DNA of 44,888 nucleotides from Bacillus sp. AZ43. Its GTDB lineage: Bacteria; Actinomycetota; Actinomycetes; Mycobacteriales; Geodermatophilaceae. The notes below the pieces were generated by a model. The model made no database searches and was not told the origin of the DNA. It saw nothing but the letters and a program-made list of their open reading frames with translations. Shown piece after piece: positions 22,233 to 31,854 of this stretch (the stretch's first letter is position 1; each line of letters starts with the position of its first letter). A program made the translations under genes and the position numbers. The DNA is taken from positions 1 to 44,888 of the forward strand of contig SPQJ01000036.1 of NCBI GenBank assembly GCA_004570425.1. Reading direction: 5' to 3'.

Positions 22233-23414
22233 GTGAGTGACTCGATCGCCGTGGTCTGGGACGACTCGCTGCTGGACTACACGATGGGTGGTGACCATCC
22301 GCTGCACCCGGTGCGCCTCGACCTGACCATGCGGCTGGCCGACTCGCTCGGCGTCCTGGCCACCGACCGGCTGGAGGTGCTCAAGCCCGCGCCGGCCGAC
22401 GTCGACACGCTCTGCCTCGTGCACGACCCGGCCTACCTGGAGGCGGTCCGGCGGGCGCCGGCCGACCCCGGCGTCGGCCACGGCCTGGGGACGGCGGACA
22501 ACCCGATCTTCGAGGGCATGTACGACGCCGCCGCCCTGATCTCCGGGGGGAGCGTGCTGGCCGCCCAGCGGGTGCACGAGGGGCGCGCCCAGCACGCCGT
22601 GAACATCTCCGGTGGCCTCCACCACGCGATGCGCGACGCCGCGTCCGGGTTCTGCGTGTTCAACGACGCCGCGATCGCCATCGCCTGGCTGCTGGGCCGG
22701 GGCTACGAGCGGATCGCCTACGTCGATCTCGACGTCCACCACGGCGACGGCGTGCAGGCGGCCTTCTACGACGACCCCCGCGTCCTCACGGTGAGCGTCC
22801 ACCAGACCCCGCTCACCCTGTTCCCGGGCACCGGCTACCCCGAGGAGACCGGCGACGCCGAGAAGGCCCTGGGCAGCGCGGTCAACCTGGCCCTGCCCAA
22901 CGGCACCGACGACTCGGCCTGGCTGCGCGCGTTCACCGCCGTCGTCCCGAGCGTCCTGCGCGCCTTCCAGCCGCAGATCCTGGTCACCCAGTGCGGCTGC
23001 GACTCCCACCACGAGGACCCGCTGGCCGACCTCGCGCTCACCGTCGACGGGCAGCGCTCGAGCTACAAGGCGATGCACGAGCTGGCGCACGAGCTGTGCG
23101 ACGGAAAGTGGGTCGTCCTCGGCGGCGGCGGCTACGGCCTGGTGCGCTGCGTGCCCCGCGCCTGGACGCACCTGCTCGCGGAGGTGTCGGGCAGCCCGCT
23201 GGACCCGGCGACGGAGATCCCCGCGTCGTGGCGCGAGGACGTCGTCCGCCGCGGCCTGCGCGCGCGCCCGCCCACGCACATGACGGAGGGCGGGTACACC
23301 GGCTTCTCCCGCTGGGACACCTTCACCGAGTCCCGCGTCGACCGGGCGATCATGCGCACCCGGCGCGCGGCCTTCCCCTACTTCGGACTGGACCCGGACG
23401 ACCCCCGTGACTGA
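22233..23414 (+). CDS. acuC: acetoin utilization protein AcuC-like lysine deacetylase (class I HDAC family)
   Basis: 393 residues from the GTG at 22233. Zn-dependent HDAC motifs are clear: HPLHPVRLDLTMRL near the N-terminus, ISGGLHHAM (His dyad), YVDLDVHHGDGVQ (zinc Asp and His), CGCDSHHEDPL, and GGGGYG near the C-terminus with the catalytic Tyr. In Bacillus, AcuC deacetylates acetyl-CoA synthetase. Here the stop overlaps the start of a GNAT/acyl-CoA-synthetase fusion by 8 nt, which pairs an eraser with a likely writer of lysine acetylation. A -10 box TAGCGT lies at 22171-22176. Confidence 0.93.
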   Translation: MSDSIAVVWDDSLLDYTMGGDHPLHPVRLDLTMRLADSLGVLATDRLEVLKPAPADVDTLCLVHDPAYLEAVRRAPADPGVGHGLGTADNPIFEGMYDAAALISGGSVLAAQRVHEGRAQHAVNISGGLHHAMRDAASGFCVFNDAAIAIAWLLGRGYERIAYVDLDVHHGDGVQAAFYDDPRVLTVSVHQTPLTLFPGTGYPEETGDAEKALGSAVNLALPNGTDDSAWLRAFTAVVPSVLRAFQPQILVTQCGCDSHHEDPLADLALTVDGQRSSYKAMHELAHELCDGKWVVLGGGGYGLVRCVPRAWTHLLAEVSGSPLDPATEIPASWREDVVRRGLRARPPTHMTEGGYTGFSRWDTFTESRVDRAIMRTRRAAFPYFGLDPDDPRD

Positions 23415-26154
23415 TCAAGGACCGCTCGGCCCCCCGGCACCCGCAGGCCCGCAGCGACCCCCTGGCGAGGGGGCGACGGCTGAGGAGCGGCCGATGCCGC
23501 CACCCCACTGGGAGGCCGACATCGTGGCCGCCGACGGCGGCACCGTGCACCTGCGCCCGATCTGCCCCGAGGACGACGAGGGCCTGGTCGGGCTGATGGA
23601 CCGCAGCAGCGACCAGACCCGCTACTACCGGTTCTTCGGCCCGATGAAGCGGCTCTCGGACAAGGACCTGCACCGGTTCACCAACGTCGACCACGTCGAC
23701 CGGGTCGCGTTCGTCGTGCTGCTCGGCGACCAGATCGTCGGGGTCGGCCGCTACGACCGGTACCCCGGCACCGACGACGCCGAGGTCGCCTTCCTCATCG
23801 AGGACGAGCACCAGGGGCGCGGGCTGGGCTCGGTGCTGCTCGAGCACCTCGCGGCGGCGGCCCGGGAGCGCGGCATCAAGAACTTCGTCGCCGAGGTGCT
23901 GGCCCAGAACAGCCGGATGGTCCGGGTCTTCCAGGACGCCGGCTACAAGGCCCAGCGCTCGTACGAGGACGGCGTCGTCCACCTGACCTTCCCGATCGAG
24001 CAGACCGAGGACGCTCTCGCCGTCGCCTACGAACGGGAGCAGCGCAGCGAGTCGCGGTCGATCGGCCGCCTGCTCACCCCGTCGTCGGTCGCCGTCGTCG
24101 GCGCCAGCAACGACGAGGGCAAGATCGGCAACGCCCTGCTGCGGCACCTGCTGGAGTACGGCTTCGCCGGGCCGGTCTACCCGGTCAACCCCACCGCCCG
24201 GCACGTGCGCGGCGTCCCCGCCTACGCCGACATCGAGTCCATCCCCGACGACGTCGACCTCGCCGTCCTCGCCGTCCCGGCCGACGAGGTGGCCGGGGTC
24301 GTCGAGGCGTGCCGCCGCAAGCGGGTCCGCGGCCTGGTGGTCGTCTCCGGTGGGTTCGGCGAGACCGGCCCGGAGGGGCGCGCCGCCGAGCGGCAGCTGG
24401 TCGCCGCGGCGCGGGCGTCGGGGATGCGCGTCGTCGGGCCCAACTGCCTCGGGATGGTCAACACCGACCCGGAGGTGCGGCTCAACGCCAGCCTCGCGCC
24501 GATGGTGCCCGGCCGCGGCCGCGTCGGGTTCTTCGCGCAGTCCGGTGCGCTGGGCGTCGCGCTGCTCGAGCGCGCCCGCCAGCGCAACCTCGGCCTGTCC
24601 ACCTTCGTCTCCGCGGGCAACCGCGCCGACGTCAGCGGGAACGACCTGCTGCAGTACTGGGCGACCGATCCCGGCACCGAGGTCGTGCTGCTGCACCTGG
24701 AGAGCTTCGGCAACCCCCGCAAGTTCGCCCGGCTGGCCCGCACCGTCGGCCGCACCAAGCCGGTCGTCGCGGTGAAGAGCGGCCGCCACGTCAACGTCAC
24801 CCCCGGCCTGGCCGGCACCTCGGTGGCGGTGCCCGAGCAGTCGGTGGCCGCCCTGTTCGCCTCGGCGGGCGTCATCCGCGTGGAGACGGTCGCCCAGATG
24901 TTCGACGTCGGCAGCCTGCTGGCCCACCAGCCGCTGCCCGAGGGGCCGCGGGTGGCCGTCGTCGGCAACTCGACGGCGATCGGGGTGCTGGTCGCCGACG
25001 CCGTCCTGGAGGAGGGGCTCGAGCTCGCCCACGAGGCGCCGGTGGACATCGGGGTCACGGGCAGCCCGGAGGAGTTCCGCGCCGCGCTCCAGGCCGCCGT
25101 CGACGACGACGGGGTGGACGCCGTGGTCGCCGTGTTCCTGCCGCCGCTGATGTCCGGGTCCCAGGAGTACGGGCCCGCGCTGCGCGACGTGGCGATGACC
25201 TCGACAAAGCCGATCGTGGCCAGCTTCCTCTCGACGGAGGGCATCCCCGACGAGCTCGCCGTCCTCGACGACGACGGCATGCCGCTGCGCGGCTCGGTGC
25301 CCTCTTACTCCACGCCGGAGCGCGCGGTCATCGCGCTGGCCAAGGTGGCCGAGTACGCCCGCTGGCGGCGGCGCCCGGTGGGCGAGGTGCCCGAGCTGCC
25401 CGACGTCGACGAGGCGAGCGGCAAGGAGCTGGTCCGCCGCGTGCTCGCGGACACCCCGACGGGCCGCGACCTGACCGACGACGAGCTCATCGCGCTGCTC
25501 GCCGCCTACGGGGTGCCGCTGCTGGCGACGCGCACCGTCTCCGACGCCGACGCGGCGGTCGCCGCGGCGGAGCAGATCGGCTACCCGGTGGTGCTGAAGT
25601 CGACCGCCCCGTGGCTGCGGCACCGCTCCGACCTGGGCGGCGTGCGGCTCGACCTGGTCGACGCCGAGGCGGTGCGGGCGGCGTTCAGCGCCATCCCGTC
25701 CGGCGACCCGGTGCTGGTGCAGGAGATGGCGGCACCGGGCGTGGCGACCGTGGTGGAGATCGTCGACGACCCGTCCTTCGGCGCGCTGGTCAGCTTCGGC
25801 CTCGGGGGAGTGGCGACCGACCTGCTCGGCGACCGTGCCTACCGGACCCTCCCGCTGACCGACCTGGACGCCGCCGAGCTGGTGCGTGCCCCGCGCGCGT
25901 TCCCGCTCCTCAACGGGTACCGCGGCTCCGAGCCGGCCGACCTGCCCGCGCTCGAGGACCTGCTGCTGCGGGTGGCCCGGCTCGCCGACGACCTGCCCGA
26001 GGTGCTGCGGCTGACGCTGGAGCCGGTGATCGTCGGTCCGCCCGACCCTTGGCACGGCGGCCGCTCGCTGGTGGTGGCCGGCGCCCGCGCCTCCGTGGGG
26101 CCGCCCACGGCCCGGGTCGATCCGGGACCCCGCCGGATGCGCAACCCGGTCTGA
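23407..26154 (+). CDS. GNAT acetyltransferase fused to NDP-forming acyl-CoA synthetase (Pat-like protein lysine acetyltransferase)
   Basis: 915 residues. An N-terminal GNAT domain (about 35-200) has acetyl-CoA loop HQGRGLGSVLLEHL. A CoA-binding Rossmann domain follows (about 215-310, SVAVVGASNDEGKIGN), then succinyl-CoA-ligase-like domains (about 330-650) and an ATP-grasp domain (about 690-890, GYPVVLKSTAPWLRHRSD). In Salmonella Pat the GNAT domain is at the C-terminus; this is the reversed order. The synthetase part is thought to be regulatory in such enzymes. The 8-nt overlap with acuC supports joint control of acetyl-CoA synthetase or other targets. Confidence 0.88.
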   Translation: MTDQGPLGPPAPAGPQRPPGEGATAEERPMPPPHWEADIVAADGGTVHLRPICPEDDEGLVGLMDRSSDQTRYYRFFGPMKRLSDKDLHRFTNVDHVDRVAFVVLLGDQIVGVGRYDRYPGTDDAEVAFLIEDEHQGRGLGSVLLEHLAAAARERGIKNFVAEVLAQNSRMVRVFQDAGYKAQRSYEDGVVHLTFPIEQTEDALAVAYEREQRSESRSIGRLLTPSSVAVVGASNDEGKIGNALLRHLLEYGFAGPVYPVNPTARHVRGVPAYADIESIPDDVDLAVLAVPADEVAGVVEACRRKRVRGLVVVSGGFGETGPEGRAAERQLVAAARASGMRVVGPNCLGMVNTDPEVRLNASLAPMVPGRGRVGFFAQSGALGVALLERARQRNLGLSTFVSAGNRADVSGNDLLQYWATDPGTEVVLLHLESFGNPRKFARLARTVGRTKPVVAVKSGRHVNVTPGLAGTSVAVPEQSVAALFASAGVIRVETVAQMFDVGSLLAHQPLPEGPRVAVVGNSTAIGVLVADAVLEEGLELAHEAPVDIGVTGSPEEFRAALQAAVDDDGVDAVVAVFLPPLMSGSQEYGPALRDVAMTSTKPIVASFLSTEGIPDELAVLDDDGMPLRGSVPSYSTPERAVIALAKVAEYARWRRRPVGEVPELPDVDEASGKELVRRVLADTPTGRDLTDDELIALLAAYGVPLLATRTVSDADAAVAAAEQIGYPVVLKSTAPWLRHRSDLGGVRLDLVDAEAVRAAFSAIPSGDPVLVQEMAAPGVATVVEIVDDPSFGALVSFGLGGVATDLLGDRAYRTLPLTDLDAAELVRAPRAFPLLNGYRGSEPADLPALEDLLLRVARLADDLPEVLRLTLEPVIVGPPDPWHGGRSLVVAGARASVGPPTARVDPGPRRMRNPV

Positions 26155-26196
26155 ACGACGAGAGCCGGCCACCAGGAGGTGACCGGCTCTCGTCGT
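26155..26196. terminator. bidirectional hairpin terminator
   Basis: Perfect 14-bp arms ACGACGAGAGCCGG (26155-26168) and CCGGCTCTCGTCGT (26183-26196) around a 14-nt loop. It begins right after the stop of the Pat-like gene and ends 8 nt before the stop of the convergent sigB gene, so it serves both. Confidence 0.85.
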
Positions 26197-26204
26197 CGGA
26201 ACCG

Positions 26205-27191
<987 letters not shown>

Positions 27192-27351
27192 GATGGGTCT
27201 TCGTCCTTGCCTTCGGTTCGGATGCATCCGCTGCGTCGTCGGTGGCGGGGCATCCAGGCGTCAAGTGCAGGTGGTCTCCGGGCTTCTCCGGACCGGTCCC
27301 TGGCTCTTCTGTCCGATGTGGTACGCCCTGCACAACGGCGGGCAGGGTGCT

Positions 27352-27370
27352 GCGTGTTCCACGAACACGC
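27352..27370. promoter_or_regulatory. perfect palindrome in the sigB upstream region
   Basis: GCGTGTTC-CAC-GAACACGC, 8-bp arms with 3-bp spacer, 161 bp upstream of the sigB GTG and 94 bp downstream of the dtd stop. Such a short-spacer dyad looks like a dimer operator. It is not the actinobacterial LexA box, which is GAAC-N4-GTTC, the opposite polarity. The regulator is unknown. Confidence 0.45.
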
Positions 27371-27463
27371 CCTTCACAGCAAACCGACAGGGAGTGTCGT
27401 CGGTCACCCCGCCTTACCCCGCGAGGTCGGTTCGTCACACCGGAAATGACGCCGTTGTGGTTC

Positions 27464-27895
27464 TCAGACCTCCAGGAGGAGCGTCATCGGGCCGTCGTTG
27501 ACCGACGACACCTGCATGCGGGCACCGAACACGCCGGTCGCCACCTCGGCGCCGCGGCGGCGCAGCTCGGCGCAGACCTCCTCCACCAGGGGCTCCGCCA
27601 CCTCGCCCGGCGCGGCGTCGGCCCACGACGGCCGACGTCCCTTGCGGGTGTCCGCGTAGAGCGTGAACTGGCTGACCACGAGCACCGGCAGCCCGAGGTC
27701 GGCGGCGGACACCGCGCCGTCGTCGCCGGGGAAGATCCGCAGCTCGTGGATCTTGCGGGCGAGCGCCCGTGCGCCGGCGGCATCGTCGGCGTGCCCGACT
27801 CCGACCAGTGACAGCAGTCCCGGGCCGATCTCGCCCACCACCTGCCCGTCCACGGTTACAGCCGCTGTACTGACCCTGCTCACCACCGCGCGCAC
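27464..27895 (-). CDS. dtd: D-aminoacyl-tRNA deacylase (Dtd)
   Basis: 143 residues, the standard length. N-terminus [20 protein letters not shown], then the active-site motif [16 protein letters not shown] with its Thr, and the C-terminal cis-Pro motif [10 protein letters not shown]. It removes D-amino acids (and glycine mischarged on tRNA-Ala) from tRNA in the cytoplasm. The GTG start at 27893-27895 gives the conserved N-terminus. It is divergent from a STAS-domain gene. Confidence 0.95.
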   Translation of the reverse strand: MRAVVSRVSTAAVTVDGQVVGEIGPGLLSLVGVGHADDAAGARALARKIHELRIFPGDDGAVSAADLGLPVLVVSQFTLYADTRKGRRPSWADAAPGEVAEPLVEEVCAELRRRGAEVATGVFGARMQVSSVNDGPMTLLLEV

Positions 27896-27966
27896 CAGTG
27901 CATCCTTCCCTGCGCGGCGGCGTACCGTCCGGGGGCGGACCCGGAGTGCGAACCGAGGGGGCGGCC

Positions 27967-28338
27967 ATGGACGTGGATCGGGCCCTGCGGCCGCCCGCCG
28001 GGACCATCACCATCGAGCACGAGGGCGCCGGCCGCCGGGTGCTGTGGCTGCGCGGTGACGTGGACACCGCCGTCGCGACCCGGTTCGCGAACGCCCACCG
28101 CCGCGACCGGGTCGTGGTCGATGCGATCGATGCCGGCGCCGTGACCTTCGTGTGCTCGTCGGGCCTGGCCCTCATGCTGATGTGCGCCGAGGCCTCCGCC
28201 GCGGCCGGCCGCCGGCCGGTGCTCCGTGCGGCGTCGCAGCCGGTCGAGCGGGCGCTGCAGCTGGCGGGCATCGACGCGGCCTTCCCGCGGCCGGAGCAGG
28301 ACCGGCGACCGCCGCCGCGAGGAGGCGCGGGGGGCTGA
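27967..28338 (+). CDS. STAS-domain protein (anti-sigma factor antagonist-like)
   Basis: 123 residues from ATG 27967, which follows GAGGGGG; an earlier in-frame GTG (27898) is unlikely. The STAS fold runs from about 12 ([21 protein letters not shown]) to 105. The loop [16 protein letters not shown] carries the serines at the phosphorylation position, and a Pro/Arg-rich tail follows. A -10 box TACCGT is at 27923-27928, about 40 nt upstream. It is the second orphan STAS protein in this window; no anti-sigma kinase is nearby. Confidence 0.8.
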   Translation: MDVDRALRPPAGTITIEHEGAGRRVLWLRGDVDTAVATRFANAHRRDRVVVDAIDAGAVTFVCSSGLALMLMCAEASAAAGRRPVLRAASQPVERALQLAGIDAAFPRPEQDRRPPPRGGAGG

Positions 28339-28361
28339 CCCCCAGGCCCCCGGTCGCCACC

Positions 28362-28415
28362 TTTCGAAAACGTTGACCAGCCGACTGTGATGCCCTTCAC
28401 TTCGTGGAAATCGTT
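28362..28415. promoter_or_regulatory. candidate sugar-repressor sites upstream of the xylanase gene
   Basis: TTTCGAAA (28362-28369) runs into AACGTT (28369-28374). The 9-mer GAAAACGTT (28366-28374) recurs as GAAATCGTT (28407-28415), 41 bp apart, about four helical turns. A/T-flanked, CG-centred motifs like these fit LacI-family repressors of polysaccharide-degrading genes. They are unusually A/T-rich for this genome. The regulator assignment is inference. Confidence 0.42.
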
Positions 28416-28468
28416 ATCGACGCCGCGCTCCGACGGCTTCGGGCGACTCCACACCCACGGGGGAGAAG

Positions 28469-31195
28469 ATGAGACGACGTCGTCCCGCCGCCCTGGTCGC
28501 GGTGCTCGGCCTCGCTGCGGGGGTGGCCGTCCTGGCCGCTCCGCAGGCCGCCGCGGCGCCGGCCACGGTGCACGAGACCGGCTTCGAGGGGGGAACCGGC
28601 GGCTGGTACGGCCGTGGCTCGCAGGCGACCGTGACGACCGCGGAGGCTCGCACCGGGGCGCACAGCCTGCTCTCCAGCGGCCGCACGCAGAGCTGGCAGG
28701 GTCCCGGCGTCAACGCCTTGCCCTTCATGCCCGCCGGCACCTACGAGGTGGAGGCGTACGTCCGCCTCCCGGCCGGCGCCGGCAGCGACCTGGTCACCGT
28801 CAGCGTCGCCCGGACCCCCACGGGGGGTACCACCGCGTACGACACCGTCGCCTGGCAGGTCCCAGTGGGCGACGACGCGTGGACCCGGGTCGGCGGGACC
28901 TACGAGCACGCGACGAGCAACAGCGGGCTGGAGCTCTACCTGGAGAGCCCCGACGCCACCCAGAGCTTCTACGTCGACGACGTGAGGATCGTCGGCGAGG
29001 CCGCGGCGCCGACCGAGCCGGGCACCGTCGAGCCGGTCAGCACCGACTTCGAGAGCGGGCTGCAGGGCTGGGGCCCGCGCGGTGACGCGCAGGTCGGGAT
29101 CACCACGTCCGACGCGCACGGCGGTACGCAGAGCCTGCTCACCACCAACCGGTTGCAGGGGTGGCAGGGCCCGACCCTCGACATCACCGACAGCCTCGCG
29201 GTCGGCACCGCGGTCGAGGTCTCGCTGTGGGCAAAGCTGGCACCCGGTGAGGCGCCGGCGTCCCTGAAGGCCACGATCCAACGCGACCGGGCCGGCACGA
29301 ACACCGCCTACGAGGGCGTGCCCGGCGCCAGCGCCGTCGTCACCGCCGACGCCTGGACCGAGCTCACGGGCCGGTACACGCTCGGCGCGCCCATCGACAG
29401 GGCGCAGCTCTACGTCGAGGGCGACGCGGGCGTCGACTTCCTCATCGACGACGTCACGATCGCCGAGTACGCCGAGACACCGATCCAGGACGTCCCCGGG
29501 CTCGAGGACGTCCTCGGGGCACAGGGGTTCGAGCACGTCGGCGTCGCCATCGACTCCCGGGAGACCGTGGGCCGGGCGTCGCAGCTCCTGGAGCGGCACT
29601 TCGACGCCTTCACCCCGGAGAACGACGGCAAGCCCGCGGAGATCCAGCCCACCGAGGGGACCTTCACCTTCGGCGACCTCGACGCGCTGCTCGACCACGC
29701 CGACGCCACCGGCATGAAGGTGTACGGACACGTGCTGGTCTGGCACTCGCAGACCCCGGACTGGTTCTTCACCGACCGGGACGGCACGCCGCTGACCAGC
29801 AGCCCCGAGGACCAGGCCCTGCTGCGGGAGCGCATGGAGACGCACATCGAGGCGATCGCCGACCACGTGAACGCGCGCTACCCGGACGGGGACAGCCCCA
29901 TCTGGGCCTGGGACGTCGTCAACGAGGTCATCGCCGACGGCGACAACGCCAACCCGCACGACATGCGCGACAGCCGCTGGTTCCAGGTGCTCGGTGAGAC
30001 CTTCGTCGACGAGGCCTTCCGCCTCGCCGACCGGTACTTCCCGGAGGCCGAGCTCTTCATCAACGACTACAACACCGAGATGCCCACCAAGCGGGCGGAC
30101 TACCTGTCGCTGATCGCCGCCCTGCAGGAACGCGGCGTGCCGATCGACGGCGTGGGCCACCAGGCGCACATGGACTTCGCCCGCCCGGTGGAGTGGCTCG
30201 ACGACTCGCTGACCGCCGTCGAGCAGCTCGACCCCTCCCTGCTGCAGGTGATCACCGAGCTCGACATCAGCACCTCGGCGGAGAACTACGGCGCCGACGT
30301 CAGCGGTGGGACCACTCCGCAGCACCGCCCGGGGATGGCCGACCAGGAGGAGGCCGAGACCGAGAACGGGTACTACTACCGCGACCTGTTCGACATGCTG
30401 CGCGCCCACTCCGACTCGATCGAGTCGGTGACCTTCTGGGGCATCAGCAACGCCCGCAGCTGGTTGCGGACGTGGCCGGCCGCCCGGCCGTGGGAGGCGC
30501 CGCTGCCGTTCGACGACGACCTGCAGGTCACCCCGGCCTACTGGGGGATCGTCGACCCGACGCGGCTCGCCCCGCGTCCGGCCGACCAGCTGGCCCCGCG
30601 GGTCGCCGGCCACGACGACGTCGCGGGGACCTCGACCAGCGTCGACGGTGCGACGGTGACGTACGGCGTCATCGCCGGTGACACCCGGGACGGCCCGGTG
30701 CCCGCGGACTGCACGCCCCCCTCGGGGTCGCAGTTCCCGATCGGCACCACCGAGGTCACCTGCACGGCCACGGACGAGGCCGGGAACACGTCCAACCCCG
30801 TCACCTTCGACGTCGTGGTCACGCCGCCGCCGACGACGACGAAGCTGTACCAGCAGATCAACAACGGTCCGGTCGTCCGGGCGAACGTGAACCAGACCGT
30901 CCAGCTGGTGGTGCAGTTCGGGAACGAGGGGAGCGGCACGCTGGTCGGCAGCAGCTTCGGCTACAGCTGCACCCGGACCGGCGGGACGACGTCGTTCGCG
31001 CTGGAACTGGCTCCCGGCTCGGCCCGGCAGGCCGGGAACCGCGACTACCCGGCCGGGCAGAACGCGAACGTCACCGTGCGGGCACGTCCCACGCAGGTGG
31101 GAACGGCGACGTTCAGCTGCACGCTGTCGATGACCGACTCGTTCGGGGCGCCGGTCAGCGCCACGACCACCGTCACCATCGACGTCCGCCGCTGA
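28469..31195 (+). CDS. secreted GH10 endo-beta-1,4-xylanase, multidomain
   Basis: 908 residues. A signal peptide (RRRR then a hydrophobic core ending AQ/AAAA-like, about 1-32) is followed by two carbohydrate-binding modules of the CBM4/9/22 type (about 33-180 and 188-336). The GH10 barrel (about 340-700) has acid/base E486 in DVVNEV and nucleophile E597 in ITELDIS. A HYR-type beta-sandwich (about 705-787) and a C-terminal beta domain of unknown type (about 790-908) complete it. The ATG follows GGGGGAG. It should hydrolyse xylan outside the cell, with the modules binding the polymer. Confidence 0.92.
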   Translation: MRRRRPAALVAVLGLAAGVAVLAAPQAAAAPATVHETGFEGGTGGWYGRGSQATVTTAEARTGAHSLLSSGRTQSWQGPGVNALPFMPAGTYEVEAYVRLPAGAGSDLVTVSVARTPTGGTTAYDTVAWQVPVGDDAWTRVGGTYEHATSNSGLELYLESPDATQSFYVDDVRIVGEAAAPTEPGTVEPVSTDFESGLQGWGPRGDAQVGITTSDAHGGTQSLLTTNRLQGWQGPTLDITDSLAVGTAVEVSLWAKLAPGEAPASLKATIQRDRAGTNTAYEGVPGASAVVTADAWTELTGRYTLGAPIDRAQLYVEGDAGVDFLIDDVTIAEYAETPIQDVPGLEDVLGAQGFEHVGVAIDSRETVGRASQLLERHFDAFTPENDGKPAEIQPTEGTFTFGDLDALLDHADATGMKVYGHVLVWHSQTPDWFFTDRDGTPLTSSPEDQALLRERMETHIEAIADHVNARYPDGDSPIWAWDVVNEVIADGDNANPHDMRDSRWFQVLGETFVDEAFRLADRYFPEAELFINDYNTEMPTKRADYLSLIAALQERGVPIDGVGHQAHMDFARPVEWLDDSLTAVEQLDPSLLQVITELDISTSAENYGADVSGGTTPQHRPGMADQEEAETENGYYYRDLFDMLRAHSDSIESVTFWGISNARSWLRTWPAARPWEAPLPFDDDLQVTPAYWGIVDPTRLAPRPADQLAPRVAGHDDVAGTSTSVDGATVTYGVIAGDTRDGPVPADCTPPSGSQFPIGTTEVTCTATDEAGNTSNPVTFDVVVTPPPTTTKLYQQINNGPVVRANVNQTVQLVVQFGNEGSGTLVGSSFGYSCTRTGGTTSFALELAPGSARQAGNRDYPAGQNANVTVRARPTQVGTATFSCTLSMTDSFGAPVSATTTVTIDVRR

Positions 31196-31205
31196 GCTGC
31201 GCATA

Positions 31206-31239
31206 CCGGCCCCCGACCACCGCGGTGGACGGGGGCCGG
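31206..31239. terminator. strong hairpin terminator after the xylanase gene
   Basis: CCGGCCCCCG (31206-31215) pairs with CGGGGGCCGG (31230-31239). The inner CCACCGCGGTGG (31217-31228) is itself a palindrome, separated by an A-A mismatch. It starts 10 nt after the xylanase stop. Confidence 0.8.
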
Positions 31240-31351
31240 CGTGCGTCCCGCCGCGACCGGGGGCATGGATCGGCGGGTGCGGGTACAGGGCCGTCAGTGG
31301 CGCTCCCCATCCGCCCGAGCGCGACGGTACGGACGGTGGAAGGAGGACGTC

Positions 31352-31828
31352 GTGTCGACAGGTGAGGACGCCGGCAGCGTGGGCAGCACCCTCGTCCGGG
31401 GCCTGCGCAGCACGGTGGGCCGGGAGAGCACCACCTTCGGGTTCTCCATCCTGGTGACGGTCGCCTTCGGGGTGTGCCAGGTGACGCAGGGCTCGCCCGA
31501 CCTGCCGCGGATCTTCCTGTACGCGGCCGGCGCGGTCATGTCGTTCACCCTCCTCGAGGGGATCCTCTCCTCGGGTTTCCGGCGGCCCATGCCGCAGCAC
31601 CCCACCCAGACATTGGCGCTGGGGACGAGCATGAACCTCCTGTCCGTGCTCGTCGGGCTCGGCGCCGCGACGCTGGTGAGCGCCTCCTTCACGCACCTCG
31701 CCGTCTGGGGGCTGGCGCCGTTCGCCGCCGGCGTGGGGTACCTGCTGACGGAGAGCCTCGAAGACGCGCTCGCCGAGCGGATCCTGGTCGCCTCCGGGGA
31801 CACCGAGGCCGAGGAGGTCTCGGGCTAG
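31352..31828 (+). CDS. hypothetical four-helix membrane protein
   Basis: 158 residues from the GTG at 31352, which follows AGGAGG with a 5-nt spacer. A polar head (to about 28) precedes four likely membrane helices: FGFSILVTVAFGVCQ, IFLYAAGAVMSFTLLEGIL, LLSVLVGLGAATLVSASF and WGLAPFAAGVGYLLTE. A short acidic tail follows. No family is recognised. It lies just upstream of a DNA-repair-type gene, but that gene has its own promoter-like -10 box. Confidence 0.7.
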   Translation: MSTGEDAGSVGSTLVRGLRSTVGRESTTFGFSILVTVAFGVCQVTQGSPDLPRIFLYAAGAVMSFTLLEGILSSGFRRPMPQHPTQTLALGTSMNLLSVLVGLGAATLVSASFTHLAVWGLAPFAAGVGYLLTESLEDALAERILVASGDTEAEEVSG

Positions 31829-31842
31829 GGACGCCGGTGCGG

Positions 31843-31848
31843 CAGGAT
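31843..31848 (+). promoter_or_regulatory. -10-like box CAGGAT of a leaderless promoter
   Basis: CAGGAT ends 6 nt before the GTG at 31855. The block GCGGCAGGATCG is shared exactly with the monophosphatase promoter at 41582-41593, where the GTG follows after 7 nt. C replaces T at the first -10 position in both. Confidence 0.42.
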
Positions 31849-31854
31849 CGACCC

